A DNA stretch of 64,000 bases from UMGS1590 sp036303105 (GTDB lineage: Bacteria > Bacillota > Peptococcia > Peptococcales > Peptococcaceae), in the NCBI GenBank assembly GCA_036303105.1, contig JAXJBF010000117.1, forward strand, positions 1 to 64,000. Reading direction: 5' to 3'. The notes beneath the pieces were generated by a model that worked only from the letters and a program-made list of their open reading frames with translations, ran no database searches and was not told where the DNA came from. A program made the position numbers and the translations under genes. This document shows positions 26,660-34,659 of the stretch, one piece after another; the first letter of the stretch is position 1, and every line of letters begins with the position of its first letter.

Positions 26660-28594
26660 ATGCCTACATTGACAGAAAAAATTCTCGCTGCCCACCTCAC
26701 CGATGGTGAAATGAAACCGGGCAACGAAATCGGATTACGCATCGATCAGACCCTCACCCAGGATTCTACCGGTACCATGGCGTACCTGGAACTGGAAGCG
26801 ATGGGCATTGACCGCGTAAAAACAGAACGTTCTGTGGCTTACATCGATCACAACATGCTGCAGAGCGGTCCTGAAAACTTTGATGACCACCTGTTCATCC
26901 AGAGTGCCGCTGAAAACTTCGGCATCACCTATAGCCGCCCAGGTAACGGTATCTGCCATCAGGTGCATCTCGAAAACTTCGGCATCCCTGGCAAAACCCT
27001 CATCGGCTCTGACAGCCACACCCCTACTGGCGGCGGCCTTGGCATGATCGCTATTGGCGCCGGCGGTGTTGACGTTGCCGCTGCTATGGCCGGCCGCAGC
27101 TATTACATCACCTGCCCAGACGTTATCGAAGTACGCCTGACCGGCAAACTGCGCACCGGTGTATCTGCAAAAGACATCATTCTTTATGTTCTGCAGCAGG
27201 AAACTGTTAAAGGCGGCGTCAACAAAGTGTATGAATATACCGGCGACGGTGTAGCCACCCTCTCCGTTCCTGAACGTGCAACCATCACCAACATGGGTGC
27301 AGAACTTGGTGCAACCTGCTCCATCTTCCCTAGCGATGAAAACACCAAGGTGTACATGGATTCCATGGGCCGTGGCGATCAATGGGTGCCACTGGCTGCT
27401 GACGATGATGCTGTTTACTTCAAGACCATCAACGTGGATCTTTCCACTTTGGAACCAATGACCGCCTGCCCACACAGCCCAGACAAGGTTGTTACCGTTG
27501 AAAGCCTTGCTGGCATGAAGATCAACCAGGTTGCCATTGGCAGCTGCACCAACTCCTCTTACCTGGATCTGGCACGCTGCGCGGCCATCCTCAAAGGTCA
27601 GAAAGTTGCTGAAAACGTCAGCCTTGTTATTTCTCCAGGGTCCCGCACCATCCTCAAGCAGATGGCTTCCGATGGCATTCTTTCCATCTTCCTCGAAGCC
27701 GGCGCCCGCATCCTCGAATGCGGCTGCGGTCCTTGCATCGGCATGGGCCAGGCACCTAACACCGATGGTATCAGCCTGCGTACCTTCAACCGCAACTTCT
27801 TTGGCCGCAGCGGCACCAAGAGCGCTCAGGTTTATCTCGTCAGCCCTGAAACTGCAGCCATCTCTGCCATCACTGGCGTATTGACCAGCCCTGCCGGCGA
27901 CACCCGCCTGGAAGGCATTCAGGTGCCTGAACGCTATGACCGTGACGATCATCTCTTTATCTTCCCTAGCGATGAAAAGATCGGCCACACCCCATTGGTC
28001 AAAGGGCCAAACATCAAGGGCGTGCCACTGGGCGAACCTGTTCCTGAAACCTTCACCGGCAAAGTTGCCGCTTATTTGGAAGACAACATCACCACCGACC
28101 ATATCATGCCTTCCAACGCCAAACTGCTGCCATTCCGTTCCAACATTCCTCATCTGGCAAACTTCTGCCTCACCCCATCCGATGCAGATTTCCCAAGCCG
28201 CTGCCAGGACATGCAAGACACGGAATACGCACCAGTCATCGTTGCTGGTGACAACTATGGCCAGGGTTCCAGCCGTGAACACGCAGCCCTTGCACCACTC
28301 TATCTCGGTGTTAAGGCTGTTATTGCCAAGAGCTTTGCACGTATCCACAAAGCAAACCTCATCAACAACGCCATCCTGCCACTGACCTTCAAGAATCCAG
28401 CCGACTACGACGACTTCAACCTCGGCGATGTGCTCAGCTTCTCTGATCTGCCAGCACAGGTCAAGGCACGCAGCGTAACCGTGAAGAACGAAACCACCGG
28501 CAAAACCTACGAACTCGCCCTCGAACTTGGCGAACGTCAGGAACGCCTCCTGCTCGAAGGTGGTCTTCTCACTTCCATCAAGCACGGCAAATAA
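26660..28594 (+). CDS. acn: Aconitate hydratase
   Basis: 644 residues, the short aconitase type. Iron-sulfur ligands are seen in GSCTNSS (about 294) and ECGCGPCIGMG (about 355-361). Substrate-binding motifs include SDSHTPTGGGLGM, the swivel-domain DNITTDHIMPS and GQGSSREHAALAP. It interconverts citrate and isocitrate, so citrate can feed 2-oxoglutarate and glutamate synthesis, in keeping with the glutamate synthase and Amt genes. AAGGAGG precedes the ATG. It is monocistronic with two terminators downstream. Confidence 0.96.
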   Translation: MPTLTEKILAAHLTDGEMKPGNEIGLRIDQTLTQDSTGTMAYLELEAMGIDRVKTERSVAYIDHNMLQSGPENFDDHLFIQSAAENFGITYSRPGNGICHQVHLENFGIPGKTLIGSDSHTPTGGGLGMIAIGAGGVDVAAAMAGRSYYITCPDVIEVRLTGKLRTGVSAKDIILYVLQQETVKGGVNKVYEYTGDGVATLSVPERATITNMGAELGATCSIFPSDENTKVYMDSMGRGDQWVPLAADDDAVYFKTINVDLSTLEPMTACPHSPDKVVTVESLAGMKINQVAIGSCTNSSYLDLARCAAILKGQKVAENVSLVISPGSRTILKQMASDGILSIFLEAGARILECGCGPCIGMGQAPNTDGISLRTFNRNFFGRSGTKSAQVYLVSPETAAISAITGVLTSPAGDTRLEGIQVPERYDRDDHLFIFPSDEKIGHTPLVKGPNIKGVPLGEPVPETFTGKVAAYLEDNITTDHIMPSNAKLLPFRSNIPHLANFCLTPSDADFPSRCQDMQDTEYAPVIVAGDNYGQGSSREHAALAPLYLGVKAVIAKSFARIHKANLINNAILPLTFKNPADYDDFNLGDVLSFSDLPAQVKARSVTVKNETTGKTYELALELGERQERLLLEGGLLTSIKHGK

Positions 28595-28605
28595 TTCATC
28601 CTCAC

Positions 28606-28637
28606 AAGAGCTGTCGCATCAGTGACAGCTCTTTTTT
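28606..28637 (+). terminator. First terminator after aconitase
   Basis: AAGAGCTGTC (28606-28615) pairs with 28624-28633 and is followed by a T-run. Confidence 0.92.
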
Positions 28638-28643
28638 ATGAGC

Positions 28644-28699
28644 AACAGCCAGCGCTCTTATCGATAAACTTCGGTAAAAGCGCTGGCTGTTTTTTTTAT
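28644..28699 (+). terminator. Second, tandem terminator after aconitase
   Basis: A 13-bp stem AACAGCCAGCGCT (28644-28656) with 28679-28691 and a 22-base loop is followed by eight Ts. The loop itself pairs weakly (TATCGATAAAC region). Confidence 0.85.
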
Positions 28700-28800
28700 T
28701 TCGCCTATCTTTTTTCCATTCTCGATTGTTATGATAAGTAGAGCGCGATCTTCAATCGCTTGCCAAAACGTTTTGACTGCTCAGGTGAAAGGAGGGCATC

Positions 28801-29340
28801 GTGGACACTGATTTTCTCACCATCCGAAAAATGAAACAAGGCGACGAAGCAGCGCTGGACGCGTTTGTGCGCAAGTATTACGGCGACATTCTCAAATATT
28901 GCACCTTCCACAGCAGCGACCAGCGCGAGGCCGAGGACCTGACCCAGGAAACCTTTGTCCGCTTTTTCGCCAAGCTCTCCGAATACCGCTACCAAGGAAA
29001 AACCAAAAACTATCTTTACACCATCGCCGCCAATCTCTGCCGCAATCAGTGGAAGAAGCAGCAGCCGCTGCCCACAGACGATGCAGAGCTTGCCAGCCAT
29101 CTGACCGATACCAGTCAGGAGGAAAGCACCACCACGCACCTGCTTCTGGAGTGGGCGCTGGAGCAGCTGCCTGCAGAGCAGCGCGAGGTGATCATCCTGC
29201 ATTACTACCAGGGACTGAAACTGTGTGAGATTGCTGACGTGCTTGAAATCGGCCTGCCGCTGGTGAAATACCGCCTGCGCCAGGCAAAATTCCAGCTCAG
29301 CGAACAACTTGGAAAGGAGGCCGCCAACCATGACACTTGA
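28801..29340 (+). CDS. ECF-type RNA polymerase sigma factor
   Basis: 179 residues with region 2 (FVRKYYGDILKYCTFHS, DLTQETFVRFFAKL) and region 4 (LPAEQREVIILHYYQGLKLC and a helix-turn-helix EIADVLEIGLPLVKYRLR). The start is a GTG at 28801 preceded by GAAAGGAGGG. The following genes encode a polytopic membrane protein and an ABC-2 exporter, all overlapping or within a few bases, so this is an ECF sigma factor linked to envelope or drug response. Its regulator is probably the next gene product. Confidence 0.92.
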   Translation: MDTDFLTIRKMKQGDEAALDAFVRKYYGDILKYCTFHSSDQREAEDLTQETFVRFFAKLSEYRYQGKTKNYLYTIAANLCRNQWKKQQPLPTDDAELASHLTDTSQEESTTTHLLLEWALEQLPAEQREVIILHYYQGLKLCEIADVLEIGLPLVKYRLRQAKFQLSEQLGKEAANHDT

Positions 29341-30088
29341 TGAACAGCTCAAAAACGATGCCCAAGGCTTTGCACCAACGGTGGAGGAAGCACACATTTC
29401 TGCCACAATCGCCGCGGCACGCGCCAGTTTCATCCAGGCAGAAGCCGAAACACCGCTGCCATTCCACAGCTTTCTGCGCACACAGCTGCAGCTGATTCAG
29501 AAGCGCTGGTGGCTGGCACAAGGCGCACTGCTGCTAGCGCTGGCGCTGGCACTGCCCAGCCTGAATACCTTCGCACTCTGCCGCAGCCTGGCTGTTGCAG
29601 CAGCGCTTTTTGTGATTCTGCTGGTGCCTGAATGTGCCAAAAATCGCACCTATGACTGCCTGGAAATTGAATGCACCACCTACTATTCGCTGCGCCACAT
29701 TTACGCGGCGCGGCTGCTGCTTTTTGGTTTGGTGGATATTGTCCTGATCACAGGCTTTTGCTGTGCAGCGGCCTGGGTCTATGCGCTCCCATTGGTGACG
29801 CTGCTGACCCAGTTTCTGCTGCCGCTGACAGTCACCGCCGGCCTCTGCTTTGCCATTCTCGCAGACAGGCGCGGCAATGGCCCCTTCGCCATTCTTACCT
29901 GTCTGCTGACCAGCGGCGCCTGGTGGCTGCTGCTGCTTAACGACCGCCTCTATCAGGCGATTACCATGCCAATATGGCTGACGTTGTTTGTCGCCAGTCT
30001 GGCTTTTCTTGTAGTTGTCATCCATCGCTGGATGACGGCATCGACCAAACAATGGGAGGGATCCTTACATGGAACTCTGTATGACTGA
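29330..30088 (+). CDS. Six-helix membrane protein, candidate anti-sigma partner
   Basis: 252 residues. A soluble N-terminal part of about 65 residues (MTLDEQLKNDAQGF) is followed by six hydrophobic segments at about 68-85, 90-105, 128-150, 155-172, 182-200 and 212-232. There is no HxxxCxxC zinc anti-sigma motif. The start at 29330 follows AAAGGAGG and overlaps the sigma gene by 11 bases. Position directly after an ECF sigma gene suggests an anti-sigma or sensor role, but the family is not recognised and it could be part of the exporter. Confidence 0.68.
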   Translation: MTLDEQLKNDAQGFAPTVEEAHISATIAAARASFIQAEAETPLPFHSFLRTQLQLIQKRWWLAQGALLLALALALPSLNTFALCRSLAVAAALFVILLVPECAKNRTYDCLEIECTTYYSLRHIYAARLLLFGLVDIVLITGFCCAAAWVYALPLVTLLTQFLLPLTVTAGLCFAILADRRGNGPFAILTCLLTSGAWWLLLLNDRLYQAITMPIWLTLFVASLAFLVVVIHRWMTASTKQWEGSLHGTLYD

Positions 30089-30956
30089 TCTTACAAAACG
30101 CTTCGGTGATTTCACCGCTGTTGACGGCGTCACGCTGACCATGACCACCGGCGTCTATGGTCTGCTCGGCCTCAACGGCGCCGGCAAAACCACGCTCATG
30201 CGCATGCTTTGCACCCTACTGACGCCCACGCGTGGACAAATCACCTTCGATGGGCAGGACATTTTCAAGATGGCCGCGTCCTATCGCAGCCTGCTCGGCT
30301 ATCTGCCGCAGGAATTTGGCTTCTACCCAGACTTCACCGTTTATGACTACCTGCTCTACATCGCTGCTATCAAGGGCATGCGCCCAGCGGTGGCCAAGGA
30401 ACGCGTACATACCCTGCTGCACCAAGTTGGCCTGGACAACGCCGCCAAACGCAAGATGAAAAAACTCTCCGGCGGCATGAAACGGCGCGCCGGCATTGCG
30501 CAGGCCATGCTCAACGACCCGCGCATCCTCATCCTTGATGAGCCAACGGCGGGCCTCGACCCAAACGAACGCATTCGTTTCCGCAACCTCATCAGCGAGC
30601 TCTCAGAAAACCGCCTGGTGCTGCTGTCGACCCATATCGTCAGCGATGTGGAGTACACCTGCGGCGAGATCTGGCTCATGAACGCCGGGCGCATCGTCGA
30701 ACAAGGCAGCGCCGAAGACCTGATCCGTTCAATGCGCGACCAGGTGTGGCGGCTCACAGTGCCGCGCAGCGAGGTCGCCTCCTATGTGGCCCGCTTCAAG
30801 GTGGCGAACATCAAAGCAGGCCACGACAGCGCCGAGCTGCGCATTGTGTCTCCGGTGAAGCCTAGTCCTGATGCCATGCTTGAAACAGCAACGCTTGAAG
30901 ATGTCTTTCTCTACTATTTTGGCGAAGCAGGAGGTGACGACCATGGGACGTTATGA
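30069..30956 (+). CDS. ABC-2 type exporter ATP-binding protein
   Basis: 295 residues: Walker A GLNGAGKTTLMRM, Q-loop YLPQEFGFYPDFT, signature LSGGMKRRAGIAQAML, Walker B ILILDEPTAGLDP, and switch LLSTHIVSD. A C-terminal extension of about 80 residues follows the ATPase core, as is usual for drug or antibiotic exporters. It overlaps the upstream membrane-protein gene by 20 bases and the permease gene by 14. Confidence 0.94.
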   Translation: MELCMTDLTKRFGDFTAVDGVTLTMTTGVYGLLGLNGAGKTTLMRMLCTLLTPTRGQITFDGQDIFKMAASYRSLLGYLPQEFGFYPDFTVYDYLLYIAAIKGMRPAVAKERVHTLLHQVGLDNAAKRKMKKLSGGMKRRAGIAQAMLNDPRILILDEPTAGLDPNERIRFRNLISELSENRLVLLSTHIVSDVEYTCGEIWLMNAGRIVEQGSAEDLIRSMRDQVWRLTVPRSEVASYVARFKVANIKAGHDSAELRIVSPVKPSPDAMLETATLEDVFLYYFGEAGGDDHGTL

Positions 30957-32166
30957 ATGGAAAAAAATATTCAGCCGCACCGGCGGCAAGATTGCCCTGC
31001 TCGTTTTGGTCATTGGCGTGGCGGTCATCTGCTACGCAGCCACCCTCTACGTCTCCTACACAGACAGCAACGGCGATTCCCTCAGTGGCCCGGCAGCAGC
31101 CCGCGCCCTGCGCGACGCCCAGGAAGAATGGCGCGGCCCCATCGATGACGCCATGCTGCGCAAAGCCATCACTGTCAACCAATCCATCGTCACTTCCGAC
31201 GACTACCAATCCGACGACGTGCAGCGTCAAAACGCCGCCTACTCCCGCACCCAAGGCTACGAAACGATCCGCAGCCTGATTGCACAGACCTTTGGCGGCT
31301 TCAACAACTACGACTATTTTCTCGTCAACACCGTCAGTGCCGATGACGTTGGCCATCTTTATGAACGCCGCGTGGAAAATCTTGAAGAATGGTTCTCCAA
31401 GCCTGAGGTTAACTTCTCGGCCGCTGAACAGGCCTACCTCATCGAGCATTACGAAGCGCTGGATACGCCCCTGATCAACAGTTATAAAGAAGGTTGGGAC
31501 ACGATCATTTACTACGCACCCACTCTGATTCTCTTTTTGCTGTTCGTCATGATCTTCCTTGTCTCTGGCATCTTTCCCTGCGAAGGCCGCTGGAAAGCCG
31601 ACGCCATCTTTTTCTCCAGCCAATTGGGCCGCAGCAAGGCGGTGCGTGCCAAGATTGCCGCCGGTCTGTCGATTGTGACGCTGCTTTACTGGCTCGCCAT
31701 CGGGTTCTACACAGCGGTATTGTTGCTTCTGCTCGGCACCGACGGTGCCCAGTGCGCCTACCAGCTGCTGAAATGGGAAGCCTTTTACAACGTCACCATC
31801 GGGCAGGCTTATCTCCTTACCATCGTTGGCGGCTATCTTGGTATCCTCTTTCTCTCGCTGCTCACCATGTTTGTGAGTGCTGTCAGCAGATCACAGGTCA
31901 TGGGCATCATCGTGCCCTATGCGCTCGTGCTTGCTGCCAACTTTCTCAAAAGCCTGCTGTCCAGCTGGGAAGTGCTGCCAAGCCTCCTCGGCCTGCTGCC
32001 AGACCAACTCTTGCAGCTTGGCCAGGTGCTGGACGATTTCAACCTCTACAATGTGTTCGGACACATCACTGGATCTGTGCCCATTCTCTTCGTGCTTTAC
32101 GGCGTCCTTTCTCTCCTGCTTCTGCCGCTTATGTACCATGTCTATCGCAAAACCACGGTGCGCTGA
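30943..32166 (+). CDS. ABC-2 type exporter permease
   Basis: 407 residues. An N-terminal helix (IALLVLVIGVAVICYAATLYV) is followed by an extracellular domain of about 150 residues. Five or six helices then follow from about 190 to the end (IYYAPTLILFLLFVMIFLVSG, IVTLLYWLAIGFYTAVLL and others). The ATG at 30943 follows AGGAGGTGA; the longer open frame starts inside the ATPase gene. It forms the exporter with the upstream ATPase; substrate unknown. Confidence 0.85.
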   Translation: MGRYEWKKIFSRTGGKIALLVLVIGVAVICYAATLYVSYTDSNGDSLSGPAAARALRDAQEEWRGPIDDAMLRKAITVNQSIVTSDDYQSDDVQRQNAAYSRTQGYETIRSLIAQTFGGFNNYDYFLVNTVSADDVGHLYERRVENLEEWFSKPEVNFSAAEQAYLIEHYEALDTPLINSYKEGWDTIIYYAPTLILFLLFVMIFLVSGIFPCEGRWKADAIFFSSQLGRSKAVRAKIAAGLSIVTLLYWLAIGFYTAVLLLLLGTDGAQCAYQLLKWEAFYNVTIGQAYLLTIVGGYLGILFLSLLTMFVSAVSRSQVMGIIVPYALVLAANFLKSLLSSWEVLPSLLGLLPDQLLQLGQVLDDFNLYNVFGHITGSVPILFVLYGVLSLLLLPLMYHVYRKTTVR

Positions 32167-32169
32167 CGC

Positions 32170-32204
32170 AAACAGCCCTCGCTCATCAAAAGCGAGGGCT
32201 GTTT
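32170..32204. terminator. Bidirectional terminator
   Basis: A 14-bp stem AAACAGCCCTCGCT (32170-32183) with 32191-32204 and T-runs on both strands serves the ABC-2 operon and the convergent methyltransferase gene. Confidence 0.93.
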
Positions 32205-32210
32205 TTATAA

Positions 32211-32999
32211 TCATTTTTTGCCAATCAACAACTTGGCGCCATTCATGCGCATAAGCATCGCTTTGCCTCGGCTTGTAAAGAGTCCGTTCGTCGTCTCAAG
32301 CAACTGCACCTCTTCATAGCCAAGCGCACGCAGCTGCGCCGCAAAAGCATCCATGTCACCATACTTACTGCGCGGCATGATGTCATGAATGACAAAGACA
32401 CCACCTTTTTTCAAAACACGCAGCGTTTCCAGGAGCAGCGCCTGATGGTCTGCCGCAGGAATATTGTGGTACACGAAATTGCTGGTCACCGCATCAAAGG
32501 ATTCATCTGGAAAATCCAGCTGTCGCGCATCACCAGCGCAAAACGTCACATTGTCAACGCCTTCGAGGTGCGCGTTGTTCTCACAAACCTCGCGGCTGTA
32601 AGCATAGTTTTTGCCCCAAAGGTCCACGCCCACCATTCGTGCCTGGGGATTCTGTTTCGCGCAGGCGATGGTCAATGCGCCGCTGCCACAGCCGACATCC
32701 AATCCGCAGCCACCATCGGGCAGCTTAACCTGAGCGCTGACACCGTTCAAAATGCGCCGCGCCACGCCCTTCTCATTTCTGTATGAAAAAGCATGGGTCA
32801 GCAAGGCCGCCCATGTAGTCAATGCCGTCATCACCAGCATTGCCACTCCGGCAACAATGGAACACCGCTTTCCTACGCCCTGTTTTCGCTGCTTTTTTAA
32901 AGCACTTGCCAAGGCAGCGGCACACACGCTGCAGCCAGCCACCCCCATAGGGCACAGCCATTCTGGCAGCCAATTTTTATAATCTGCTTGCTGTTTCAT
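32211..32999 (-). CDS. Membrane-tethered class I SAM methyltransferase
   Basis: 262 residues. The N-terminal 70 residues carry two hydrophobic segments (about 15-32 and 47-66). The Rossmann methyltransferase follows: motif I GLDVGCGSGALTIA, motif II MVGVDLWGKN, CAGDARQLDFPDESFDAV and YHNIPAADHQALLLET. It methylates an unknown acceptor; membrane anchoring hints at a lipid or quinone-like target, but this is inference. Monocistronic, with a shared terminator. Confidence 0.82.
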   Translation of the reverse strand: MKQQADYKNWLPEWLCPMGVAGCSVCAAALASALKKQRKQGVGKRCSIVAGVAMLVMTALTTWAALLTHAFSYRNEKGVARRILNGVSAQVKLPDGGCGLDVGCGSGALTIACAKQNPQARMVGVDLWGKNYAYSREVCENNAHLEGVDNVTFCAGDARQLDFPDESFDAVTSNFVYHNIPAADHQALLLETLRVLKKGGVFVIHDIMPRSKYGDMDAFAAQLRALGYEEVQLLETTNGLFTSRGKAMLMRMNGAKLLIGKK

Positions 33000-33089
33000 C
33001 TTTCATCTCGCCTTTTTATGAAAATAAGCCAACGATACCATTGATATGCTCAGTGTAGCACGCAGAAAACATGGCAGCAAGACACGCGC

Positions 33090-34466
33090 TCACCATTTTT
33101 GCGCAACAGCGCAGCCTTCTTCCTGTGCCAGCTCTCTGTGCACCTGCACAGCCATCACAACGGTAACCACAGCCGTCAGCACATCAGCCAGCGGCTGCGC
33201 ATAAAGAATGCCTGCCACGCCCCAACACAGCGGTAAAAGTACAATCACTGGCAGAAAACAGATACCCTGTCGGCACGCACCGAGGAAAAGCCCCGCCCGC
33301 CCTTTGCCAAGCGCCAAAAGCAACGACGCATAAACCGTATGAAAACCAAAGAGCATGAACGACAAACCATTCGCCGCCAGCGACGCTGCACCCACTGTCT
33401 GCATAGCGGCCTGCCCCTTGGCAAAAACAGCCATGATCTGTGGTGCCAGCGCTGCCGCCGTCAAACCAGCCAGCACACAAAAACCGCTGGACCACAGGAG
33501 TGCCGTTCGAATGGCTGCCCGCAGACGCGCAAAATCTCTGGCGCCATAGCTGAAGCCGGCGACAGCCTGAAACCCTTTCAAAAAACCGAACACCACCAGC
33601 GTTCCCATGGCCGCAATGCGTGTGACTGCGCCCATCCCTGCAATCACAGCATCACCATAAGGATTCGCGGCGCGATTGATCAACGCCACTGACAAACTGG
33701 TCAAAAGCTGAAACACCAGCGTCGGCACGCCGATCTTTAAAATTTCTGCCATGATGCGGCGGCTTGGTGAAAAATATGTGATACCGAAGGAAAACGCACT
33801 CTTTCCACGAAGAACGTACCACAAATACACCAGTGTCGATGCCAACTGCGACACAGCGGTGGCGATGGCAGCACCTGCTACGCCCCACCCCAGGCCATAA
33901 ATGCACAGCGGGTCCAGGCCAATGTTCAGCACCGCCCCCAAAAGCATGGCACACATGGTGATCTTTGCAGCGCCTTCACTGCTCACAACATTGTTCATCG
34001 TCACATTAAATACATTGAAAAGGCAGGAAATCACATAAATGCGCGCATAAGTCAGTGCGTACGGCAGAATCGTCGCCGTGGCACCCAGTGATGATAAGAG
34101 CGGTGCCAGAAAAAATGTCGCCAATGCGATCACCACAGCACCCAACAGCACACTGCTGAACAACGCCGTGCTGGCGACCTGGTTGGCCAGCGCCCGATCG
34201 CCGCGCCCCAAAAGCCGCGACAAAAACGACGCCGCACCATTGCCAAACATCAGCCCCAGGCCCACAACAACCTGCCCCAACGGAAAGGTGACAGAGACAG
34301 CCGCCAACGGCGCCGCGCCCAGCCCACTCACAAAATACGCATCGACCAGATTGTACAGTGCATTGATGAGCATACCAATCATGATCGGTATGCCAAGCGC
34401 CAGCAACGCCTGTGATACCGGCGCATGGCTCAAAAGATCCAGTTTGCTTGTCTGTTTGTTCATCAT
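33090..34466 (-). CDS. MATE-family multidrug efflux pump
   Basis: About 458 residues with twelve helices in two similar halves. Motifs include LGIPIMIGMLINALYNLVDAY and MFGNGAASFLSRLLGRGD, and in the second half VTRIAAMGTLVVFGFLKGFQ. These cation-coupled exporters remove drugs and dyes. The start is ATG 34466 or 34463, after AAAGGAG. The promoter carries two identical palindromes (34491-34542), so an unlinked repressor probably controls it. Confidence 0.92.
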   Translation of the reverse strand: MMNKQTSKLDLLSHAPVSQALLALGIPIMIGMLINALYNLVDAYFVSGLGAAPLAAVSVTFPLGQVVVGLGLMFGNGAASFLSRLLGRGDRALANQVASTALFSSVLLGAVVIALATFFLAPLLSSLGATATILPYALTYARIYVISCLFNVFNVTMNNVVSSEGAAKITMCAMLLGAVLNIGLDPLCIYGLGWGVAGAAIATAVSQLASTLVYLWYVLRGKSAFSFGITYFSPSRRIMAEILKIGVPTLVFQLLTSLSVALINRAANPYGDAVIAGMGAVTRIAAMGTLVVFGFLKGFQAVAGFSYGARDFARLRAAIRTALLWSSGFCVLAGLTAAALAPQIMAVFAKGQAAMQTVGAASLAANGLSFMLFGFHTVYASLLLALGKGRAGLFLGACRQGICFLPVIVLLPLCWGVAGILYAQPLADVLTAVVTVVMAVQVHRELAQEEGCAVAQKW

Positions 34467-34490
34467 GGTTCTCCTTTCGTCCAAGACACT

Positions 34491-34552
34491 ACTATAAATT
34501 ATAGTATAGCTATACGCCGCACATCATACTATATTTTATAGTAATCTGTCAA
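34491..34552 (-). promoter_or_regulatory. MATE promoter with duplicated palindromic operator
   Basis: On the minus strand, TTGACA (34552-34547), an 18-bp spacer and TATGAT (34528-34523). The 15-bp palindrome ACTATA-N3-TATAGT occurs at 34528-34542, filling the spacer, and again at 34491-34505, downstream of the start. A third palindrome, GTATAGCTATAC, lies at 34504-34515. Confidence 0.8.
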
Positions 34553-34591
34553 GATCGCTTGTATTCATGCTGAGTGCAACAAACGATTCTA

Positions 34592-34627
34592 TAAAAAAAC
34601 CGCAGAAGCCATTAAACTTCTGCGGTT
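34592..34627 (-). terminator. Terminator after the tannase-like gene
   Basis: AACCGCAGAAG (34598-34608) pairs with 34617-34627, followed by seven Ts on the minus strand. Confidence 0.93.
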
Positions 34628-34659
34628 CTTTATGATTCATTACCAGCTCACGCCAGTGA

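Noticed and set aside
26735..28585. 616-codon open frame antisense to aconitase
   Set aside because: It mirrors the aconitase gene almost end to end, has no ribosome-binding site and its translation is rich in odd Cys/Ala/Val runs typical of a codon-bias shadow.
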